A stretch of 64,000 nucleotides of DNA from Mesaphorura yosii (GCA_009869945.1 WIXG01000169.1:1-64000); one strand, 5' to 3'. Positions 23,201 to 35,541 are shown, numbered from the stretch's first letter. Numbers and translations are program-made. The notes: generated by a model from the sequence alone, not told the origin.

Positions 23201-26200
23201 CATTGGCACTTGGCTATCACAGCCTAACCAACTAAGTTCCAATTTCTAAGATGTGTGTATGAAGAACGAGAAAGGAGCTACGAAATTTAGAATTCTTAAA
23301 TGGGGTTAAGGGAAGGGCTTTCCTTTGATTTATGAATTGAGCTAAAAAACTAAAATAAAGAGTCTAATGATAATACCTAAGACATAGAAAGAAGGAAGGC
23401 GAGGAAAGCAAAGTTGCTAAAAAGTTATGCTGGACTGCATATTTCGTTACAGGAGTCCAGAGCCTAAGATAAAGAGTTGCTAACACATTTAACTTACCAC
23501 GCTGGGCTCTTTGGCATTCAGTTAACAGAAAATTATTTCTCTTTCTCTTGTTTGAACTATGAACGTAAGAGTAGTATGCAATCTTTTCAAAATTTTATAA
23601 AGTTTTCAGTTTCATCTTCTCGGAATATTATGTTGGGTGAGCTGTGTTATTAGCACACGCAAAACTCACATAGCAATCCCGTCTTTATCCTTTCATTCCT
23701 TGAAAAAGTAAGCATATCAGTTGCAATGCTCATTTGATTTGCCAATTTTGCTGTTTAGCGCAGCATCTGCTGGTTGTGCAAAAATCATCTCTTTTCTCTC
23801 CTTTTTGGTTAAATATTCTCGTCAGTCGCCAGAGAAAGATGAATAGGAATATGAACAAGAAATCCTCCTACAACCCACCGATGTATGCTAGGGTACTCAT
23901 ATATTACTGATATACGGAAGGAATTGTGTCCTTAAGAATCTTTAAATTAATTCCATTATACGCACCTGCAATTCCCTTCTGTGGTCAAATAAGGCCCGAG
24001 CTGTTGGTCATCTCAACGATTAGAGCCTGCGTTAAACAGCTTATTTCGAATAAAGAATGTGAAATTAGGGCTATGGACAAAATTTCCTCGCGATTCACAT
24101 GTTGCAGACGATTGGTGTAAAATTTTGGAAAGTGAAAGTGGCAACGTATCGAAATTCAGGAGAGTAATCTTATTTCCTTCAAATATAAGCAAGCATTTCT
24201 GTGTTGAACTCAATTTGAATTCATTATTATTGCCTTCCGGAGATGGAAACCCCATTCAATGCAATCCATGCCTTCCTTGTGGTATGGTTTGAAACTGTCA
24301 CAAATCTTTTTGGTTATCATTATTCTTAAGATATGCTACAATTGTATTTCAGAGGGCCGTCTCAGGTTCCAGTCTTTGCTAGCTTTCAGCAAGGTGTCTT
24401 TTACGCCGTACTTAATTTCCTAACTTTCCAACATCCGTCTGGCTGTGCATATTTATTGCACGGAACTCTTGCTTCAAAGTACTGCCCAAGGAGTTTAATG
24501 TCTGGCATTGGCAATTGAAATAAAATTGGAATTCACGCTCTCGTCACACGAAGGCAATAAAATGTACTCAAAAGACGTTTTGTATTTCTGAGAAAGAAAC
24601 ATCGCAGCTACATTCATGTAGAACTTCAACTGCAAGCGCATGTTCGGTGCGGAAGTGGAAGAGAATTCGATGTGAGCACGGCTATAATTCTTTCTTAGGA
24701 AATACCATTATGCAAATGACAAGTCAATGTAAGATGATTTATTTTCTGTCCTTAAACGCAAAGGCAAGACGCGTGGAGTGATCACACGCACGCTCCATGA
24801 AGAGTGAAATAGACGATCCAAAGAATATTGAATACACCAAACCTTATGTACTTCGAGTTCGAGTCTGCGGGAAAATTGAACTCTTGAAATCCAACTGGTG
24901 AGTCGCGAGATAATTTTCAGGGAAATGACACGAGTTTAGGCTGTGAGCACTTGCGTACCTGATTTAATTGGGTAACACCACACGCATGACGTGTTTAATT
25001 AAATTTTGATGTAGAGAAGGCCCAATGATTTTCTTCGTTATTGGTGCACGCGAGATATTTACTTTACTTTCTAGTACAGCTCCGCTACTGTCACTATTTC
25101 AAAAGTGGGTGGTCTTCGCGAAAGATTTCTACGTTTGTAGAGAGTAAGAAATGGAAAGATTCGCTGAGAGTACGCCATGAGCTGCGTGGAAATTCTTTGG
25201 ACAATAAAGAAGATGAGATTGCAGAAAGCAGTTATCTGCACTTGTGTCATCTCACACACCTGTCTCGCAGCACTTTTCCGGTAGTGTGCAAGTTCGAGCT
25301 GAAATGAGAAAAGAAATACTTTTACGATTCCTTTGCAGAAAAAGTACATTTTCCATTAGTGCATTTATGTTTTTCCGCTGCTGGTGCAATTTCTTCCACG
25401 TCTGCAATGTGAGATCGAGTATTGAAATGGAAGCACAACTTTAACTGACACCAAGCTCTATGCCTTCGGTAGTAATTACTGTTCGCTGGAATAAGTTTTC
25501 TCTGATAATTTTAGAAATTAGATGTCACCAAACTACGTGCATTATTTATTGTGATTGTTGAGCAACTCCATACCAGAGATGCTCCAATGCATTAGAATGA
25601 TTTGTGTTTTCATTTAGTATACTGCATTTGCAAGACAAACCGGATACACTTGATCATCTTCGTTATGGTGTTCGGTTTCCGTTTGTGGCCTTGCAGTGAT
25701 TCACTTCATAATTTTCGACAGCTCTAGATCTTACTTTCCATCCAAATGAGACGAACAGAACAGAGAAGAATAATGACCCACAAATTGCGGCGCTGTGCTC
25801 AGAGATGCTCCCAATGCATAATTTACTGCAATATTACTCAACCGGTGACATTTCAAAATATTATTCTAGTAGTTTGTCTCTGGCTTTGTTTCACGTCCCT
25901 TCCCATTCTCCTTCCTCTTTCCCGCAAGAAAGTCAGTCAAAGGGAATTATTACACTTGACTTAGCATAAGTGCACTTTAGATGCACATTTTCAGTTGCAA
26001 TGCAGCAGGAGTAGCTACTGCACAATATTTCACCAGCTGTGTAATAAGTTAAATGTCTTGAGGAAGCTTTAAATTAAATTGCAGGCTTGAATTATGTATT
26101 ACATAAGTTGTTCGCTAACGTCGAATAGATGTTGGAATGATTTAAATCGATGACCAAAACTTTATTACAGTCCGAGGCAATTCAAACTCGTAGTTAGCAG

Positions 26201-28969
26201 CCATTAAATAATACGTGCACTAAAATTTACCCACGCAGTACATAGGATTTCGCTAGGGCAATGTACTCGCATCCCACTACACGACGCACGACCCTCGTGC
26301 TCGTGTGTGGACTTTATGACCATGTTGTGTGTCAAATATTTGCCTAATGATTTGTGTGTTTTACGCTTGCCGAGCATGGCCGGCGTTTCTTTTGGGCCAA
26401 GCGTTAATAATACAGTAGTTGAAAGCTTCTGAACACGAAACTATAAATCATACGCATAAATTGCATATTTAGGACTCCAAATTTCTCTCTTCCTTCTGCT
26501 ACGCTGCGATGCCCGATTGCCAATTGCCATGTCCATAATTTTCACAAGAAATTTATATTGCATTATTTTAATGCACCGTTGTTGCCGGATTACATTGCAC
26601 GTAGTCGAGGATTATTACCTGTACGTTCGCTTTCATGAGTGCGGCACGAGATAATCGTCTTCGCCGTGGTGCGGAACGATGCACAATTCATTCGATTCCA
26701 ATGAAATGAAACCATCCACTATTTCTTATCGTATCGCAGACACAGCCAGAAGAAAACAAATGAATAGTTTACAAAGATTTCAAATTACAAGCCCCCGAAG
26801 ATTCTTGGATTCAACAAAGATTGCTTTGTTTGCAAGAATGGAAACTTCTTGTTATGCTTTATTGATCACCATTAAGAAGCATCCGAGCATCCTGGTTGGT
26901 TACCGTCTTTTAGCATATTTTACCAGAAGATTTGTAACAAAAGGCTGAAAAACGTGTGAAACGCTCATTTTCTGGGTAGTAATAATGAATTATGAGCTCC
27001 TACTCTAGTGCCTTTCCCATTATGTGCAAATCACAGTTTGTAATCATAAGTTTTAGTGTTATAAAATAAAGTTTTTTCTGATGAAGGTTTTATCGAAGAG
27101 AAACATCTTTCACAAGAGCAAGACACACAAGATGAGGAGAACGAAAAGATACACACCTTGGCGAAGTTTTCTTTTGAATTTTCTTTCAATGCAGACAAAA
27201 GGTGGAAGATGGATGAATGGGCAACGACAAGAGCCTTCTCCTTTGTTTAACCAGTAATTTATTATTATTACTATTTTAAGCAGGAATAATAAAGTGGAAA
27301 TATTTTTAAGCGGAGACGAGAGAGAAACGAAATTGTTATAGCTTTACACACTTTTCAGTAATGCCCCAGCTGAATTCAGCGAAGGCTGCCATTTAATCGA
27401 GAATAGAAAATTTCAACTTAATGAAACCGCAAATGCCAATCCCAACATAAGCTGGACTGGTTTTGAGCGGAGCAGAAGAATTGAATCAATTTTTAAGAGA
27501 TTAAGCGTAATTGTTATTGCCCGTGTTGCATCATTAAAATATGAACAGTAAAAATTCCTACAAGTAATAAACGCATTTGCAATACGCGAGATTCCCATTG
27601 CAATTAGTTTTATGAGCACTCAGCATGCCATACTTTCGTTCATTATATAGCGAATGCGAAATCAATCGACCTGAGTATGCGTTTCCATTTTTAAATTACA
27701 CTCAGCCAGTTTGTGCATGAGTTCTTTCGGTGAATTTTGGTTGTTGTGCTTCTACTGGAATTAATTTCCTATGAAATGGTTTGCGATTTCAATATTTTAA
27801 ACTTTGAAGCGCGTATGACTGAAAATGTAAATGCGTGTAATGCAACATGCAACGTGCGCGGTGATCTTTGCGAAATCTTTCAGAACGGTGACCATTGCTA
27901 AATATTCAAGAATTCAGCATAATTTTATGGTTGCATCGGGTGGGGAGTCTGTCCGAACAAATATCGAGTCGATGTTCTTAAAATAATAGGACAAAAAGTA
28001 TTGCATGGGACCGCGATTATGCCTTTAAGACGAAAGCCTAACGAAGCCCTATGTCAAATCCGATGAAATTCTTATCGGACTGAAGCTTCGAGACCACGAT
28101 TATCCGTCCGCGAGATGAGCATGAGTCCTTATAAGTGACTTCTTTCGTCAAATTTTTTCAGACAAAATTTTAACTCAGGCGGATTGTGGACTTTTGAGAG
28201 TATTTTGGTTACTTGACGTACTCATCATCACTGGGTCACTTGCTGTAGGTTCGGTGGAGCAGGCTTACACTATGGGCTTCGTACTCTTTTAATCAACATG
28301 AAAAATTTGCGTATTCGTGAACTTAATTCCCTTCACACCTTAGAGTGGAGAAATGAATGGAATTTTCTATGAGCTCCCAATTCCGCTGAGAGGCAAGAAC
28401 ACAACCTGTTGAAAGGTGGGTCAATTGCAAGGTTTCCATTTTAATTGCCTAATTTGGTTGCAGAATATAGAAAAATTACCTTTTGTGGTTAATTTAATTT
28501 CTAATTATTCTGAGCTCGTGCGATCGGGGTTCGTAATTTCACGCGCGAATAACTCCAACTTCTTCAAAAGAAAACCCAAGTATGGGTTGCATGAGTTTTA
28601 TTTGCACACCTTCAGTGTGCTTATGGATTCGTTCTTGTCTGTCTGCTGTCTACTTTATGTATAAATTTTTTGTGGAAACCGCTGCACGATTCAGATATAA
28701 GTATGTCCGCCGTAAAGCGAAATGTTTCCTATGCTCGTAAAGCAGGACAGCGGGATCGCGCACCAGCAGAACATATTGTAATATTACGCAGCATTCGTTT
28801 TACAGACTAAGTACACGTTCAACGGTGAATGAAGCATCTATCATTGGGTATCTATCGTAGTCAGCTGTCATACTTAGTGTTTGATATACGGCTCGAGGAT
28901 AATCAATTCAGACATAATCTATCCGATCTCAATGATTTTCAAATGCATGTCCGTGGTAATCATGTTAAA
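14227..28969. other. Upstream region of side, no host exon recognised
   Basis: This holds the 5' untranslated region and probably the promoter of the side-like gene, but no initiator or TATA element can be assigned with confidence. Small structures seen are a 12-base palindrome GAGTCGCGACTC (14735-14746) and an imperfect hairpin at 15218-15245. An unassigned open frame at 15446-15721 is listed separately. Other open frames look like chance. Confidence 0.5.
15446..15721 (-). other. Unassigned 91-codon open frame, possible exon or relic
   Basis: The frame contains MWYWIDLKVEWFGRLDDVC and a basic Gly/Lys-rich part (KLGQQKGKGSGVVVLG). I do not recognise it. Inside it, a segment starting after TTGGAGCAG and ending at CAGAAAG|GTAAAG could be an internal exon. 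It lies upstream of side on the same strand, so an untranslated or alternative first exon is also possible. It could equally be a chance frame or a worn transposon piece. Confidence 0.15.
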
Positions 28970-29482
28970 GTCGGAGCGGGTCGCTGCCCAATGCATTATA
29001 TTTCAGAGATGAAGAAGCAAGGGATTTGCTCGCAAGTGGTTTCTGTATGAGAGGTGTGACCCGTCTCCACGCAGTTGAACCGAAGACAACTGTCAACGCA
29101 AGATATTACCGGAAGCGGATATTGCCAATTTATTTTGATGCCTTAGAGGACCCTACACTGTTTCCATCACAAACAAGACGAACCTTTATGCAGGATGGTG
29201 CACCAGCCCACAATACGAGGGAAAACATGCGAATTTTGGAGGAAGAGGTTCTGCGAGTGTGGGCGAAGGGTGTTTGGCCCGGAAACAGTTCGGACTTATG
29301 GTCGATCTTTAACGAGTCTATGTACAAAGACCTACTGCCAACTACCCGCGAAGATTCTCATCGCAAGAGTTGAAGAATGCTGGAATAGCTTCGACCAAAG
29401 TCTCCTTCAAATACTGAGCCGCTCTCCCCCAAACAGAATCCGATAAATGATGGCTGCTGGGGGCAGATATGCAACTTACTAG
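28970..29482 (+). mobile_element. Tc1/mariner-type DNA transposon remnant, C-terminal half of transposase
   Basis: The plus strand encodes RGVTRLHAVEPKTTVNARYY, then a stretch ending in FMQDGAPAHNT, which carries the second catalytic aspartate of the DDE/D fold, then KGVWPGNSSDL. The usual third catalytic block after this (normally like NPIEN) is missing: SSDL runs straight into WSIF. About 13 codons later a one-base shift moves the frame, after which LIARVEECWNSF and the tail MMAAGGRYATY are still readable, with a stop between the last two. The N-terminal DNA-binding part and terminal repeats were not found. The copy is dead. It resembles, but is not the same subfamily as, the element at 30278-31138. 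Confidence 0.85.
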
Positions 29483-30277
29483 CGTACCTAATGATATCAG
29501 GTTTGTAAAATTATGGCTCACCTCCTTTCTGTAATTACAATTTAAATTTTGAATAAAATTCATCCACAAGAATTTACGTGACATAGTGTAGGTTCAGAAG
29601 GACGCATACCAGTACTTTGTTCTAACTTTTATGCCCGCATCATTGAAGACATCAAACGCGAAGCAAGTTTTACCTACATTGATGTCTTGAATGAATTATT
29701 ACACCTCTTCAGTACTGAAAGTTTCAGAGCATGTTTCACTGGGAGATGGTATATGCTTTGATCCGTGTTGGCTAGGCAAGTGGTCAATTGGGCTAAGCAC
29801 CAATAGTCTTGGCTCATTGATACGTGCCTTGGTTTAGCTAGAAATGTAAACGTCTGTTTGTGTTTTTGTATGTATATTGTGCTCGCATGGTTAAATCTTC
29901 CTTTGATTTTGAAGCCTTGGCAAAACCTTTGTATGCTTACTTGGTGTTAATTGCGCGCTGCCGGGTCGAAGTCCAAATCATGATAACATTGCTAAGGTAT
30001 GATTCGGTGTCAAGTTCATCTGAATGATGCACGGATCACACTCCGGATTTAGTTAAGAAACATGATTATCTCTTCATGCTAAATTGGCTGCAAAAGCGTG
30101 ATGAGTTGAACAAAGTCAGACTGTAGGCACGAACTTTGTAGGCCTTATGCAAGTGGTTGCTTCTAATCATATTCAGTGTCGTATTTTGCTCTACCTAAAG
30201 ATTGGGTAAGAATCAAATTTGACTCGTTTTTCGCCTGTTTAGCTGGTGATAAGTATGGATTTACATAATTAGGGTTA
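29483..30277. other. Spacer between two transposon remnants
   Basis: No exon, RNA gene or repeat was recognised. The right part may include lost sequence of the first element, whose 3' end was not located. Confidence 0.5.
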
Positions 30278-30280
30278 TAT

Positions 30281-30305
30281 AGGGTGAGTCAGCGTAATTG
30301 GAACA
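30281..30305 (+). repeat. Left terminal inverted repeat
   Basis: This 25-base arm pairs with 31111-31135, differing at two positions. TA at 30276-30277 is the left target-site copy. Confidence 0.88.
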
Positions 30306-30330
30306 GTTTGCTTTATTTCCTACTATCTAT

Positions 30331-30991
30331 TTAGGCGCTTATCTTCACTTTCTGTGGTACCCGAACTAATGGAAGGACTCCTCGGTCTCTTATTGCTCCC
30401 ATCACCATCATCTTCTCCCTGAACTTCTCTGATTTCTCCACCACGTACTTCTCCACTTCGCTAGGGTCATTAACGCAGCAAATGCCCCTGGCTCCATCGG
30501 AATCTTGAAGGAAGAAGAGTGCTTCATCCATTGTGACTGCAAGCTCCGACTTTTTTCCTGGTCAATCGCTTCTCATTCAACTGTCGGGAATTGGTCTTTC
30601 TGTAGGATACGTGGGAGGGCTTTAGAGCGTGAACCAAAGATTTTTAACGGTAGTTTCCCGAAATCTCCGTGAATTATGCGTCCAATTGTCCTTTGGGACA
30701 TCCCAGTTCTTTTGGTGATCTCCCTTTGTCGAAGCGGGTTCTCCTTGTTGACCAGCTGATTGACCTTCGTGATAACCTCACGGAACAGGGTTGATATTTT
30801 GTGGGCACTGGAACACTATTCTTCACTGATTCTCGACGAAGACCCTTTGAATTCAGTATTCGGCTAATGCAGCTGATGCTGGCTGACTCGCCGCCTTCTG
30901 ACAATTGCTTATTGATGTCTCTGATGGACTTACCAGCCTTGGAAAATGCTCTAACACTGGCCTCGAACTCAACACTAAATACCTTCGGCAC
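30331..30991 (-). pseudogene. Tc1/mariner transposase remnant, N-terminal two thirds
   Basis: The protein begins at PKVFSVEFEASVRAFSKAGK, with GTG where the family start ATG is expected. A first helix-turn-helix follows (SIRDINKQLSEGG...ISRILNSKG). After a frame change comes a second helix-turn-helix (QREITKRTGMSQRTIGRII). After a further stop, a segment starts with MDEALFFL, where the aspartate fits the first catalytic residue. It ends at PLVRVPQKVKISA and a stop about 50 bases from the left terminus. The second and third catalytic residues are absent, showing a deletion of the 3' third of the gene. Confidence 0.82.
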
Positions 30992-31110
30992 TTTAGCACT
31001 TATTCCAATCACTTTGGCTGAATTGAACAGAAAAGCAGTCGAGCTACAACTTTTGTTTTCACACTTTTCGAATACGAGACGAACGGAGGAAGTTATGCAA
31101 AGAAAACCTA

Positions 31111-31135
31111 TGTTCCAATTATGCTGCCTCACCCT
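31111..31135 (-). repeat. Right terminal inverted repeat
   Basis: Reverse complement of the left arm with two differences. Terminal bases CTG and then TA (31139-31140) follow it. Confidence 0.88.
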
Positions 31136-31138
31136 CTG

Positions 31139-34100
31139 TATAAACGAAAATTTGATTGAAGTTTGAGACGTCTATTAAGCAGACACATATATTTGAAAGC
31201 AAAATAGACCATGTGGAACTGTATCAGAACCGAAGGCGATTAACAATCGAATGGTGGTGACGCCAAGAATGAGATAACAATGATTACGTTGCATTGAAAA
31301 CGTAAAGCGTTGTTATACCAATCATCCCCGATGTACCGCTTGAGAAGAGTGTTTCATATCCTTGAAGATGTGCTAGTGCCTTTCGTTTGTAATGAAGTAT
31401 TTGATATAAAGTCTGCAATGAAGGCAAGAATTTAGTTAAAATTAGAAAGCAATTTACTTTTCTTTATTTCACCTTTCACAGCTCGCTTCTTCGAAGTTAG
31501 CTGACTTGTGAGTTTGGTGAGATGGGCGTACATTTTCAGACTGAGAGACTCTAACGTGCAGTTCATGACTTGGCGTGCCTCTCTTATGAAAATGCACCCG
31601 AATTAATTGAATCACGGATTAAAATGTCAAACCGAATCAGAGTCACAGTCATGTTCAAACTGTATCTCTTGTAACGAATGCTTGGATGTCGTCCATTATT
31701 TCGGCAATCTCTCACCAAGACCAATAAAGCTGTCGAATATACTCGAAAATGTTCTGTATCTCAGCTTCAGCGGAACTTGAATTCCTTGCAATTGCAACGG
31801 AACTTGTTATTCCCACTTTATTGGATTTTCGTAATTTAGAATATATTATCGTTTTCTAATAAAACTTTCCAAATGTAAAGCAGCACTGCTGCGTCGAAAA
31901 GAGGGTCGCCTTTCCTCGCTGCTACTCGTTGAAACTCATCTCGATTTCTCGATAAGGAAAATGCCATTTGTGAGTGTCATGTCCCTCATATAGTGCTCCT
32001 ATTCACTCACACTCAGTCAGTGCTCGGCTCGGGCGGCAGTACTTCCATTAAGTTGCTGCTCTGCTGGCTGCTGGTGATATGAGAACTTAAGTCCATTCTA
32101 AATTGTGATCATTTCTTCTCAACCAAACATAATGAGGAAGGCGAATCCCACATGCAAGGAGGCTATTTGTGATGCTCTAATACTGTTTTTATTCACCCTT
32201 CCTTCCTTCGCCTGTCTGCCTTTTGATCTTTGCTCTTCTCGAGTGCTCGCCAACTGCGGTGCCAATAATGTGGATATGAAGTGAAAAGAAAAAGTCACGG
32301 AGAAGCAAGTGCCGCGTGAGGGCATGGGAAGATAACGACAATGATGGTAGGAATAAAATAACACCGAAGATCATTTGCAGTTTCCTATTGATTTGATATG
32401 GTTTTTATTTTTTCCATTCCAGCGTCTTATTTTTATGTTTCCCCTTCGGTTCGGAGTTCAGACTTAAACTGTCGCCTTTGGTAAAGCGCGTATCATAATT
32501 AACTGCGCACTGAAGCTGGAACCATGAAGTGAGCAACTTCTAGCAGCCCTCTCGAGTGGTGTCTGGCTTTGTGAGGCAGCAGCAAATTGCGAATAAATCG
32601 AATCTCCTGTAACCAGATTAGAACGACGCTATTATTAGAATCATTATTGCTATTGCTGTTATTATTGGCATTACACATTGTTATGCTACAGCGAGTTTGC
32701 GAGAATAAAGGAGTGAAGTGGATCTCATGAACACCGACCGAATGGAGAGGAAATGCGAGTGACTTTGATTTCCAATTTATTTTGGCATTATTATATTACA
32801 CTTTGAACTGCTTACTGTTCCTTGCTACTTGCTACACGTACTTGCTCTCTCCAAGTGCGTGCCTATAGAACGAGTACAAGGCACATGTAATGCAGTTAGA
32901 GTCGTCATCCAAACTTCCTTGTAACGCAATACGCACTTGCAACTGTTTTATTATGTAATGTAATGCGAGGCAAGGCAAATAACGTTTACTTACGCACAAT
33001 ACGGCAATTTTAAAATTGGAGATAATCGGAAATCTCGTGAATGGGGACTAGATTTTGACGTGATTTCGGATGTTCAATGCTCAATACGGGATAATTTTTG
33101 CAAAGGCAGATTTGAACCGAAATCACTCTTTGGCAAAATATTTGGAGTATATATGAGCTGTTCTGTATTACTTGTTAAATCTTACAATCTCGAAGGGCAT
33201 TGCCTAATTGAAACGTTGCCATTCTCAGATCAATTTATGTCCTTTCTGCTCCAAGTGGACAGCAACCGAAAGTAGATTAGTGTTAAGCTTCCGGCTGAAC
33301 TAAGCTCTTATGTAATGACCAATAATTCTTGCATCCATCCGAACTGAAACAAAGTCGCTTGTACTCAATTCGTTCCGAACACTCAAAGCAGTTAATATTT
33401 CATGCGGGAATTAGCAGGAAGATGCATTTAGTTTTCAGTCAACTGTGTATTAGACGTAGCGTTTAGATAACATTATGGAATTGTTTAAGATTTCACGAAG
33501 AGAAAATCAGAAAAAATCTATAGTGCTTTCAAACGTTGAGATGAACTGTCAGATGGGAAGGACTGTCAAGTCCGTGAAGTTAAAATCATTTATTGTCTAA
33601 AATGATTGTTCTTTCGCGTCATAAATCTTTATCAAAATCAAGAATGTATCGCGAAAACAGGCACACATTGAAAGACACTGCTGGCCCAGTATTATTGGTA
33701 TTATTATTCCTGTACTATGTAATTCCAGTAATTCGACTAGTCCGAAATGGTGGAATTGACAAGAAATTGAAAGGCTGGTAAGAGAGCAGTCCAAATACTA
33801 ACATTTCATGGGTGCTGTTTCTGTTCCTATCTCCTGAATTGAGTTCCTACGAGAAGCTACAAAATACATTACCAAATAGCTCGAACTAATTTATTTCGCA
33901 TTCTTTCTAAACCTTATCTCCATCTTGCCTTGCCACTACTTTGTGTCGGCTCTTTGGCTGTTGTGCTATTGTAAAGAAATTACTTCCACAAACTAAGCGA
34001 ATACTTCCAATTCTTTACATGATAATAACACAGCACAATACAACTTACAGCTTTTATGGCTGCAGGACCAAGAAAGCTCTAACACAAGGCTCTCGTCAGA

Positions 34101-34733
34101 GATTTATCGAAACACGAGTTCGAAGCTCTGCATTGTGAAGGAGAGTGCTAAGATCATGAAGTTATGTCAAATATTTGTTTAAAACAGAAATTGTTTGTCT
34201 TGTTCCGTGTAATAACATTATAATTTCGCCTAAAATTTGTATTCCTTACTTTTGTCTGGTTGCGCTAAGTTATCGCCATCGCTGTTCATCTGGAATTGGG
34301 ACGCTTATTAAAATCTATTCTTGAAACAAGCGGAAAAGTCAAACATTAACATATGACATTAATTTTGGAGGCTTGCCTATTGTTCGCGTTTGAGTCTGCC
34401 TGCGCACGCCCAAATGGGATTGATGAAGAAGAATGGAAATAAAGCCCAGGTTGACACTCGAGATTATTAGTTCTGCCTCATCATCACCGTCGCGTAGAAT
34501 GCGCGACAAAGAAAGGCGGCAAACGGAAATGAAAAAATTAAGAGCTGGGGCTGTGAGCCAAATAGCGTAAAAGTTCGTTTGCGAAATTCTATTTATAGAA
34601 ACTAATTTTAATTCCAAGTGTTGCGTAGGATTCTCTCATCTGCCCTTAAACTCACGACGGCTGAAGAAAGCTAGGAAGCTGAATGGAAGCATACGGTCGG
34701 AGTCAATATTGTCGTCGGCGATGCTTTACTGAG
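31139..34733. other. Non-coding stretch, nothing recognised
   Basis: No exon with a conserved signature, RNA gene or transposon end was seen. A small ATT/GCT-rich simple-sequence patch lies near 32636-32672. Confidence 0.5.
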
Positions 34734-34750
34734 CAGAGTTCGGACAATCT

Positions 34751-34776
34751 GGATTGGGATTAGTCAATCCCAATCC
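34751..34776. repeat. Perfect 11-bp hairpin of GGATTGGGATT
   Basis: GGATTGGGATT is followed by a four-base loop (AGTC) and its exact complement. It lies just inside the left terminal repeat of the foldback unit. Confidence 0.9.
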
Positions 34777-35098
34777 TAATCCAAAATTTGTTTTGTTGAT
34801 CAAACTAATCCCTAATCTCCAATCCAACAATTGGTGGTGAGTTCAAGTAATCCCCAATCCTAACACAAACTTTCTCTACTAATCCCTAATTTCAATAATT
34901 TGGATTGTATTGGCACAACAACACACAAAGAGCCGACTTTGTGTGAAGTTATTTATACATAAGGCTCATTGGCAAGTGTATGTGTTGAGAAAATGTCTTT
35001 CTGATGTCCTCTATAGGGCCAGTTTCTACTTTCCAAACAGACCGACGTAACCCAGTACCCGAAAATATTTTTGCATGATATTTTTACTTATAATTCTA

Positions 35099-35128
35099 AG
35101 CTGAATGGAGTGTGATAGCCTCAAATCA
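35099..35128 (+). repeat. Left arm of 30-bp inverted repeat
   Basis: Pairs with 35355-35384 at 28 of 30 positions. It begins AGCTGAATGGAGT and lies inside the TAATCC-rich unit, in its motif-poor centre. Confidence 0.85.
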
Positions 35129-35354
35129 ACCCATATTCTCAGAAACTAATCCTGATTAGTTAATCCAAAATCCCCAATCCAAGGACTACAAAAAGGCAAA
35201 ACTAATCCCAATCAAATCCATTCTGGCTGAATCATGTATTCTAATCCTCCAACTAATCCAAGGATTGCGAATAGTCAATCCCAATCCCTAATCCAAGCAA
35301 AAAATTAACTAATCTCCGAACTCTGGCAAATATCTATATCACTCAATAACAGAG

Positions 35355-35384
35355 TGATTTGAGGCTATCGTACTCCATTCAGCT
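35355..35384 (-). repeat. Right arm of 30-bp inverted repeat
   Basis: Complement of 35099-35128 with two differences. It lies 29 bases beyond the right end of the TAATCC-rich unit, so this pair overlaps rather than nests in that unit. Confidence 0.85.
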
Positions 35385-35541
35385 CAAATTAAACACTGCG
35401 TCACGAACTTTGAACGCTGTCGTTCGGTTTGACGTTTAAAGTAAATAATCCGTTGATTTGAAATTTAAAGTGCATCGAGGGGACGTGCACACGATATGGT
35501 GTTATTAAATAAAACTAGCAAAGGTGGCGGCGGGCTTTAGC

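Larger units (their letters stand above)
30278..31138 (-). mobile_element. Internally deleted Tc1/mariner-type DNA transposon (861 bases) with TIRs and TA flanks
   Basis: Terminal inverted repeats match at 23 of 25 bases (30281-30305 and 31111-31135, core AGGGTGAGTCAGCGTAATTG). Three further terminal bases differ (TAT left, CAG right as read inward). A TA lies directly outside each end, the normal target duplication of this superfamily. Inside is the N-terminal and first catalytic part of a transposase, on the minus strand. The part with the second and third catalytic residues is gone, so the copy cannot move itself, but its ends could in principle be recognised by a related transposase. Confidence 0.88.
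34734..35325. mobile_element. Foldback/MITE-like unit rich in TAATCC motifs (592 bases)
   Basis: The unit is bounded by a perfect 11-base inverted repeat, CAGAGTTCGGA at 34734-34744 and its complement at 35315-35325. Inside, TAATCC or its complement occurs about eleven times, grouped in two blocks (about 34751-34925 and 35145-35325) around a motif-free centre. The left block starts with a hairpin. Ends in CAG suggest a hAT-like non-autonomous element, but no 8-base target duplication is visible and there is no open reading frame, so the class is uncertain. Confidence 0.55.

Noticed and set aside
24850-24880. TTCGAGTCT, like a tRNA T-loop
   Set aside because: No acceptor stem, D-arm or anticodon arm could be fitted around it.
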